Source: Enoplolaimus lenunculus (taxonomy: Eukaryota > Nematoda > Enoplea > Enoplida > Thoracostomopsidae). From it: a stretch of 64,000 bases of DNA. The stretch lies in contig JASANG010000403.1 in NCBI GenBank assembly GCA_030248215.1, forward strand, positions 1 through 64,000. Direction: 5' to 3'. Under the pieces are notes generated by a model, which worked only from the letters and a program-made list of their open reading frames with translations, was not told where the DNA came from and searched no databases. Both the position numbers and the translations under genes were made by a program. Shown in pieces: positions 51,901 through 60,900 of the stretch. Every line of letters starts with the position of its first letter. The first letter of the stretch is position 1.

Positions 51901-54900
51901 AATCCACTGCTTAGCTTTCTTCTTTTTATTACTCGTGCTACACGTCGATGGAACGTTGTCCAACGGTGGAATCGTTTTTTAGCGTTTGTGTGATTTTTTG
52001 GCTTTGCTTTTTTCAACTTTTTCTTCATTTTTTCTATGTATTCTGGCGAAGTCAAGTCAGTGGAAACCACACGAATTTCGATCGCCGCTCTTTTGACTGC
52101 CCCAGAAATTTGTGGTATTTGACTGAATGTGACTATTTCTTCGCGCCGGCCATTATTCTGACTTAGAGTGATTCTATTTTCTTTGTTTAATTTGTCCATA
52201 TTATTGGAATCATCCAAATTGAATCCACGCGGATATAGTTCGGTAGAATAAACTGACGCAGATTCGGTTTCAGCCTGGGCTAAGGAACAATCCATCATCG
52301 AACCGTTTAAATTATTGAAATGTTGTGATTGTGGCTCGATAACATAAGCTCGTGATAAGTCTTCCAATTGTTCGACACGTCCTGGACTGAAAGTTTGACT
52401 TTCTGCCAAACTATTTTGAGCAACTGGTTGTTCACATTGCTGAAACATTTGGTATTCACCCGTACCGCAAGCGTAGGTTTCTAAAAATACGCTGGGTCGG
52501 GCACATCTTCGGAAGTTTGAGCCAATGGAAATAACGGAGACTGACGGCCAGAGGAAACTATTTCAGGAACTGGAGTTTCAGACTGCTCGCATTCATCGGC
52601 TGAGTCGTTGTCATCCTCTGAACAGGTTTCGGTGCATTGCGCTTTTAGTTTATCGTCTATACGAAGAGTTTCACGATCAATTTTTGAAGCATCAAACGGA
52701 TAAATTCCCGTACAACGGAACCCTGTTTCAGCTAAGTGCTTTTTAGCTGCTCGATTTTAAGCAATACTAAACACAGACCCAAAGTTTCTGCGATTTATCT
52801 TTTCCCCGCAACTCGAACGGCTAAACTCAACAACCGCACGCCGCCAGGAGCCTTTAACAGTTCGGTAAACACCAACGTCTAATGGTTGTAGTTTATAGTA
52901 CCGTGCGTTGGCAAAAGAACAAGATTAACATCGCTCTGTACCGCTTTCAACAAAAAATTCAGATTTCGGGTATGACAGCCGTGTCCGTCTAAAACAGCAC
53001 CGTTTTTTGCCCATCAGCCGGTTCTACACGATGCTCGAGAAAGTGATCAAACCATTCTTCGAAAATATCTTCATTCACGTAACCTGTCTTTGATGTTGCG
53101 ATTTTTGTCCCCTCTGGGTAATCTTGATCTTGAACCTGGTATTCTTTTAAACAAAGCTCGAATACCGAACCTTTGCGTATAATCATTGAGGGTATAAAAT
53201 GCCCCGCTGCGCTGCAGCAACCGATCAAAGTCGATGTAACGTCTTTTTCTCCTTGCACTACATTTGGGACGTCACTGAAACCTACAGGAGCTACAAATAG
53301 CAATCCTTCCGTCACTGTTTCTCTGTTTTGTCAGCATTGTACAATAATTCCGGAACATTGAAAGCGTTCGCTTCCTCTAATATTACTCGCACTTCGCTGT
53401 ACCAACCGTCGACGATCTCATTCGTTACCCCGATAGCTCGAGCTCTGGATATGTTTTAACCTCGTCGCAAAGTACAGTTTTGCCGTTTTTAAACCCTTCC
53501 ACCACTTATGACCAGCTGCGTTGCATGAGAAGGGATGTGAAATTTTATTTTTATTACAATATTCTAATGCGAGCTTTCAGACATCATCTTTAGTCAACGG
53601 GAATCCGGATGAAACGCAGGTAACGATTGTATTGTGGAGCTCTTTTTCTGCTGCTTCTGACAGAACAGGAAGTCGACCAATCTCTTGTTCAGTCGAACTT
53701 GCCCTAGCACACGCCGTCGTAGCGAGTCGACCTTGACATCGTACTTACGACTATTTTCTCTATAGTTTGGTTGGCCTAGATAATGCAAAATTTTTTAATT
53801 TGCCAATCATAAAACTTTCAATAAGTACGAAACGTCGTGAATTTACTAAAAATTCAATTAAAAATTTGAATTTGATGATCTCACTTTTTGCCGAATGATT
53901 GTAGGCTGAAGAGTAATAACATAATCCAAAATTTCAAACACCGTCGCACAGTTCACAACGGAACAATACAATTCAAATTAAAATCTATAAATAAAGTCGT
54001 TTTAGAATAATATTCAAATACCTGAAATCTACCTTCATTTTCAATAGAATTTATGCAACTGGCAACGGCAGCCAGCATATTCTTCTCTGACCATTTTAAG
54101 ATGGGTCGTTTTTTAAACCAGCTTCATGGACTTCATGCGGCTTTTTTGAAGCACTCCCTGACTTCTGACATTTCATGGGCTGCTTTGCGAGGGGAACTTT
54201 GGGTCGTTTCTTCCTCGATGTTTGTTTCATTCGAGCCATAGAAATCGACTACAATCGACCAAAATTTTTTAAGCCGTTTGAAACTTTATAGTGTACATGG
54301 AATTAAAAAGAATTCATGTTATTAAATTGATTTAGGCGTTACTGACCAGAAACAACAGATTTAAAAATATACCCGTTCGGAAAACAATCGTAGCACTTTA
54401 GGCCTCTGTCGCACTTTTGGACAAGCACAAAATGCAGTTTAGGGTATATGTCGCACTTTAAGGCACCCGTGGGTGTGACCAAATCCCGCATGTGGCATAT
54501 AGTTATAAAGAAATCCAGAAAAAGATGCATATTCTAGATACGATTAGCTTTCAAATGAGCCTAAAATCAAGAAATTTGACATTTAGCTTACCTTTATAAA
54601 CAATCGACAATTTTTAAAAATCCCCTAACACAACTCGACCGGATGACTAAGTTGGTCCTTTCACGACGATTGCTTCTACGCAGCAAGGGACACCCGGTCC
54701 CATGGTCCCCATGGAATCGGCCAAAGATCGTCGCTCTCCATTCCTCCGCTATATGGCTCCAGTCGTTTTTTGTCCAGCGGAGCGGCCCTTTCCGGCAACG
54801 CTGCTCCGGATCCTGTTAATCAGAGCCAGAATCGAACAGAATCCAGGCCCGCACTGGTTTTGTTCAGTCTGCAAAGGTGTCATCACCTCTCGTCATACCT

Positions 54901-57900
54901 CGGTTCAATGCAACAACTGCTCAAATTGGTGCCATATGAAATGCTCAAGCCTCCGGTCCCTCCGGGCATACAACAGCAGCTTTAAAGCTCCCTGCTGCGA
55001 CGGACCATAGCCAACACCGGTTCCACTGCTTTCGCTAGCCCAGCAACCTACTCAACGGCCTCAAGCGCCATGCAGTGACTTCAAAGTACTGCAAATCAAT
55101 ATCAACGGCATCAGCAATAAAGTAGATAGGCTAGTCTCCTACATGGATAAAAACAACATTATGGTGGCTGCAGTTCAAGAAACGAAGCTAAGCGACCGGT
55201 CGAAACTACACTCCGTCGGCAGTTATTCAATTGTCCGCAACGACCGTCAGCACAATAAAGGCGGGGGCACCTGCTTCGTCATTCACAAGTCAGTGCAGTA
55301 TCATCCAAATAAACTGCCAGCCCCCACGGGCGACGTCGACATGGAACAACAAGCCGTCACTGTAAAGCTGGGCGACACCAAGATCACCATTGTCAGCATT
55401 TATATCCCGCCCCACAGCAGCTGCCGCAGTGGTTACAAAGCCAACATCCAACACCTCCTGCAGGATGACGACCACCTTATTCTCGGGGATGTAAATGCAC
55501 ATCATGCTGATTGGCACTCCAGGGGGAATCCTGACCCCCGGGGCGAAGACATCTCCAGGCAAATCCACCAATCGCCCTTCTGCATACTGAACGAAGATGC
55601 AGCGACAAGGGTTACCGCAACCCACGAGAGCTCCCCGGATATCTCGTTAGCTAGCCCCAACCTAGGTCTAGCCGCCAGCTGGGAAGTTACCACAACACTA
55701 GCATCAGACCACGTGCCTATTACTATCAACCTACAGTGTTCCCAGGGCAACGTCAAAGTGCAATCAGACCGACGCACTTATGTTAACTTCAACAAGGCAG
55801 GCTGGTGCGAATTTACCACTTACATGGAAGAAAAGCTTTCAGGAGAGGACACCCCGGACCACATCATCAAGGCGGAGACAACCCTAAGGGGTATCATCAG
55901 AGACGCGGCCAAACGCTTCATTACAGCGGGTAGGATAGCCGAAATCCGGCCCGAGTTCCCAGCGACAGCAGCCAGGTTGGCTGACGTGCGTGACGCCCTA
56001 CGTATAGCAAATCCTGCTGACCTACGAATCCCACCGCTGAACGGTGAAATCGACAAGCTAGTGAAAGAGCACCGGAAGAGCAAATGGCTCGAAACCCTAC
56101 AGGACTGCAACCTAAAGCTCGGTGCCAAGAAACTGTGGTCCACCGTAAAAAGGCTGTCGAAGCCACAGTCAGCACAGGACAACATCGCAATCCATTTCGA
56201 AGGCCAGCCCGCGGCAAAAGGGAAGAAGTGCTCGAACCAGTTCAACAAACAGTACACTCCGCACCCACCAGCAATCGAGAAAGAAAAGCGATCCGTCCTC
56301 CGCAGCATTCACAACCTCAAACCCTCGGAGGTTCCAGTATCATTCACCGAATCTCAAATCACAACCGCAATCAAGGCAACAGGCCCAGGGCACGGGGACG
56401 ACCTCCACCACCCTTCCCCACCCATCCCCACCGCCCCCCCCACCCCCAGAACCAATCCCCCCCGAGAAACACCACACGCCACCCACCACAAGACCCGCCC
56501 CCCCCCACTCTCCCCCGCCACAGTCCCCCCCCAACACCAACCACCCCCCCCCCCCCCCCACACCCACCCCCCCCACCCCCCCCCCCTCACCTTCCCCACA
56601 CCTCCCCCCACATACCCCCTCTCTCCCCCCCCCCCCCCCTCCCCCCACCTTCCACTTACCCACCACCCTCAGAACTCTCGTCCCCCACCACCCCCTAAAC
56701 CCCCCCCCACCTCCCTCCGCACACCCAGCGCACCCGCCCCCCCACGGCCCCCCCCCCCCCCTCCACCCACCCCCCCCTCCCCCCCCACTCTCCCCCCCCC
56801 ACCCACCCCCCCCTCCACCTCCTCCACCCCCCCCACTTCACCCCCCTCACCCACCCCCCCCACCCCCCACCCCAACCCTCCACCCACCACCCCCCCCCCC
56901 ATCTCCGCCCCACATCCCCCCCTACAATCCACCACACACCCACCACCTCACAGCCTATAACGACCGAAACACAACAAACACAAACCACCACACAAACGCA
57001 ACCCCCCACAATCCGAAACTCAAGACAAACAAAACCACAAAGACAACCAGAAGCGCCAACCAACAAGGCACACAACAAGCACCGCAGGCCCACCCGCGCA
57101 GCCCCCGGACACAACAGCAGCGAAACAAGGAAAACCAAGAACACAAAACAGACCAAAAACCAAGAACAACACCAACACAAAAACCCCCCCACGGCCACAA
57201 CAACACCCCCCCCCCCACAAACTGCTATGAAGGGGATAATCATGCATAGTGTATCTACCCCCTTTTACTTATTTTGGTGGTTAATTTTTGAAACATGTAG
57301 CACTTTTGTTGTTGTTGTTGGGTGTTGGTTCTGGTCTGTTTTGTTTTTTTGTGTGCAATGCACGAAAATATTTGCACAATGCGGCTAATACATTGTTTTA
57401 TATCTCGGCGTAGGTTGATACAGTGAGCACGTGTTTGCACATGTAGAATATGTATAGCATAGAATACATATGCAATGACGGTAGTCCTTTTAGTTTGCAT
57501 TGATTTTAATGAACTGCTTTGAGCCCAATGTATAGTTTAATACGGTCGTGCGAGATGAAGTTGCAGATGACAGGGTAAAGAGAAAAGAATTCGAATAACG
57601 GAAATTTAAAACTATTGTTTTACTTTGGATGCTCCATTTTCTATTTCTGTGAAAATTGAACTTAAAGTTTACCCCCTTCGGAAGAATATTAGAGGAACAA
57701 TTCTTGGAACTTAATTTGTTTTAATTTCGAGTTTTAAAACAACACATCACTTTTTGTTGAAACTTTGGGACTTTTAGTTTAAATTTTGTTTTGAAAATTT
57801 AAATTTGAGTCTAAACATCAAAATTTCTGCGAATTTCTCTAAAATTTTAAGTTCAGAAAAGGTTATAAAAACTTAGATTTTAAGACAAAACAAGTTTTTC

Positions 57901-60900
57901 TGCCAATTTGAAGTAAAATTAAAGTTTAGAAATCCTGAAACGTTGTCTTTTCTGAATTCCTGTAATATTTTTAACAATTTATTCGAATTCTTTGAATTTA
58001 GGTAACCTTTCAAATTATGAGTATAAAAGTGGTGGTTTCAAGCTCAAAGTGTGTCAGTTCTGGTTTTGCAGCCAAGTGCTGCTGGAGTGCTGGAGTTAGT
58101 TTAGAGCTCGCTGTTTGGGACTCAGTCTGATAGTTTTGCAGCAAAGTGCTGCCGGCTTAATTTTTACGATTTTCACGGTATAGCGGACGTAACTTGTGTT
58201 TTTTGTGGCTGTTGAGCCTGTGTTTTAGGACCTAAAGGTCTGAGAGCGATTTTCTGAGAATATAGTGGTTGAGCCGCACCGCGGCCGAGTGAATATACTG
58301 TGAGCTCTGGTGTCATAGTCTCGACAAACATCCTAGTCGTACACTTACCCCCCTGTAGCGGGAACATTTTGGGCCTGATTTGTAGAGACACAAAAAAAAT
58401 TAGTGGTGATAGTCCTGACCGACATCCCAGTATTATAATTTGCCTTCGGGTAACGTGTTTATTTCTAAAGTAGTTATATCCTTACTGTAGATTGCGTGTG
58501 CGAATTGAGAATTTTTTTGATAAGCGTGTCAAAGCTACTTGTGAATTTCGGGGAATTAATTAAGAGTTGATTAGTTGTGTGCTTAGGTAACCGGCAGTAT
58601 TGGAAGGCGTTCCTTGGAGTGCCGACCCTCTATACTGTACCGTTGTTACATTTGGAGGTCCCACCGAGATTTAGTTCTTTTAACTGAATAAACGAGCAAG
58701 TTTCGCAAATTTTGTCGGAGTGCTAACCATTACACACCCCAACTCGATAACTCGAAATTTATGGAATTACAGCTGACTATGTTTTACGCTTCGATTACAC
58801 TAGTTCTTGCAATAATTATGTCAGTTGAGCCAAGCCTAGCATATAAGTTGAATCATGTGATTCCTAGGTTTTGTGTTGGAAAGCATAGCATTCAGCCACG
58901 GGCACCGATGAGTTTTAGTGGTTTAGTACCCACAAATAATTACTACATGAGTCAGCAAATTGTATTTCATAACTTAATGAAACAGAATTTAACTGAGTCG
59001 ATCAAAAATTACTTTGATATTCCCAACCATACATTTTGCAAGCAACAATCTTGGATGATTCTAAAAAGTTGCATAACGTAGTAATCATAGCTCTGAACTG
59101 TTGCAAATCTCTGAAACGGGAACCCTAGTTTTTAACAAAAATTAGAGTAGAACTGAAAATACAATCTTAGTTACTTTGGATCTTGTACCTTAGTCGTCAA
59201 CGGGACCTTGCATCAAACAAGTGTTTATGAGTTTTATTATACACCTTAAAATACTGAATACGAACCTTGGTATTTCTGAGCCGATAATTACTAGATAGTG
59301 TTGATGACCTTTGGTATGCCTCAAAACACTTCCTGATTACGGAGATCTTAGTTTGTTAATTGCCTATTTGGCCTTAGTTTCTTTGGATTTTGTAAACCAT
59401 GTATTTTGTGACTTTTATGAGTTAATGTAGTTTCCAACAAGACAATTACTACAATTTTGAATTTTTGACTAAGATTTGTTTTATTGTAATTAGAAATATT
59501 TAACACATTGAACTGAAATATGTAAAGAAGTTGACGTTCCACCTCAACAGGTATCCGCAAAATTTTTTTATTCTCCAAAACTTAAGGCCCGGTGATTATT
59601 TGGATAACTTTGCATCTGAAGTTCCTTGTAAGCATGGATCAGTTTTGTTTGGAAAATTTTGCTTACAAGTTTATAATTTGGTTTGTAACAGAAAGCGGGT
59701 TGGTTAATAGCATTTTAGGTGGACGACTAGACAATTTTATAAAGATCTATTAATTGACTCGCAGGAGCTCGTTGTAAATTAGGTGGTGAGAGTGTTATGA
59801 AGGGGATAATCATGCATAGTGTATCTACCCCCTTTTACTTATTTTTGTGGTTTATTTTTGAAACATGTATCACTGTTGTTGTTGTTGTTGTTGTTGGGTG
59901 TTGGTTCTGGTCTGTTTTGTTTTTTTGTGTGCAATGCACGAAAATATTTGCACAATGCGGCTAATACATTGTTTTATATCTCGGCGTAGGTTGATACAGT
60001 GAGCACGTGTTTGCACATGTAGAATATGTATAGCATAGAATACATATGCAATGACGGTAGTCCTTTTAGTTTGCATTGATTTTAATGAACTGCTTTGAGC
60101 CCAATGTATAGTTTAATACGGTCGTGCGAGATGAAGTTGCAGATGACAGGGTAAAGAGAAAAGAATTCGAATAACGGAAATTTAAAACTATTGTTTTACT
60201 TTGGATGCTCCATTTTCTATTTCTGTGAAAATTGAACTTAAAGTTTACCCCCTTCGGAAGAATATTAGAGGAACAATTCTTGGAACTTAATTTGTTTTAA
60301 TTTCGAGTTTTAAAACAACACATCACTTTTTGTTGAAACTTTGGGACTTTTAGTTTAAATTTTGTTTTGAAAATTTAAATTTGAGTCTAAACATCAAAAT
60401 TTCTGCGAATTTCTCTAAAATTTTAAGTTCAGAAAAGGTTATAAAAACTTAGATTTTAAGACAAAACAAGTTTTTCTGCCAATTTGAAGTAAAATTAAAG
60501 TTTAGAAATCCTGAAACGTTGTCTTTTCTGAATTCCTGTAATATTTTTAACAATTTATTCGAATTCTTTGAATTTAGGTAACCTTTCAAATTATGAGTAT
60601 AAAAGTGGTGGTTTCAAGCTCAAAGTGTGTCAGTTCTGGTTTTGCAGCCAAGTGCTGCTGGAGTGCTGGAGTTAGTTTAGAGCTCGCTGTTTGGGACTCA
60701 GTCGATAGTTTTGCAGCAAAGTGCTGCCGGCTTAATTTTTACGATTTTCACGGTATAGCGGACGTAACTTGTGTTTTATTGTGGCTGTTGAGCCTGAGTT
60801 TTACGGACCTAAAGGTCTGACTGTGAGCGATTTTCTGAGAATATAGTGGTTGAGCCGCACCGCGGCCGAGTGAATATACTGTGAGCTCTGGTGTCAAGCC

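Noticed and set aside
56396-57243. Proline-rich and glycine-rich long open frames
   Set aside because: Composition artefact of the C-rich block; no codon-level signal.
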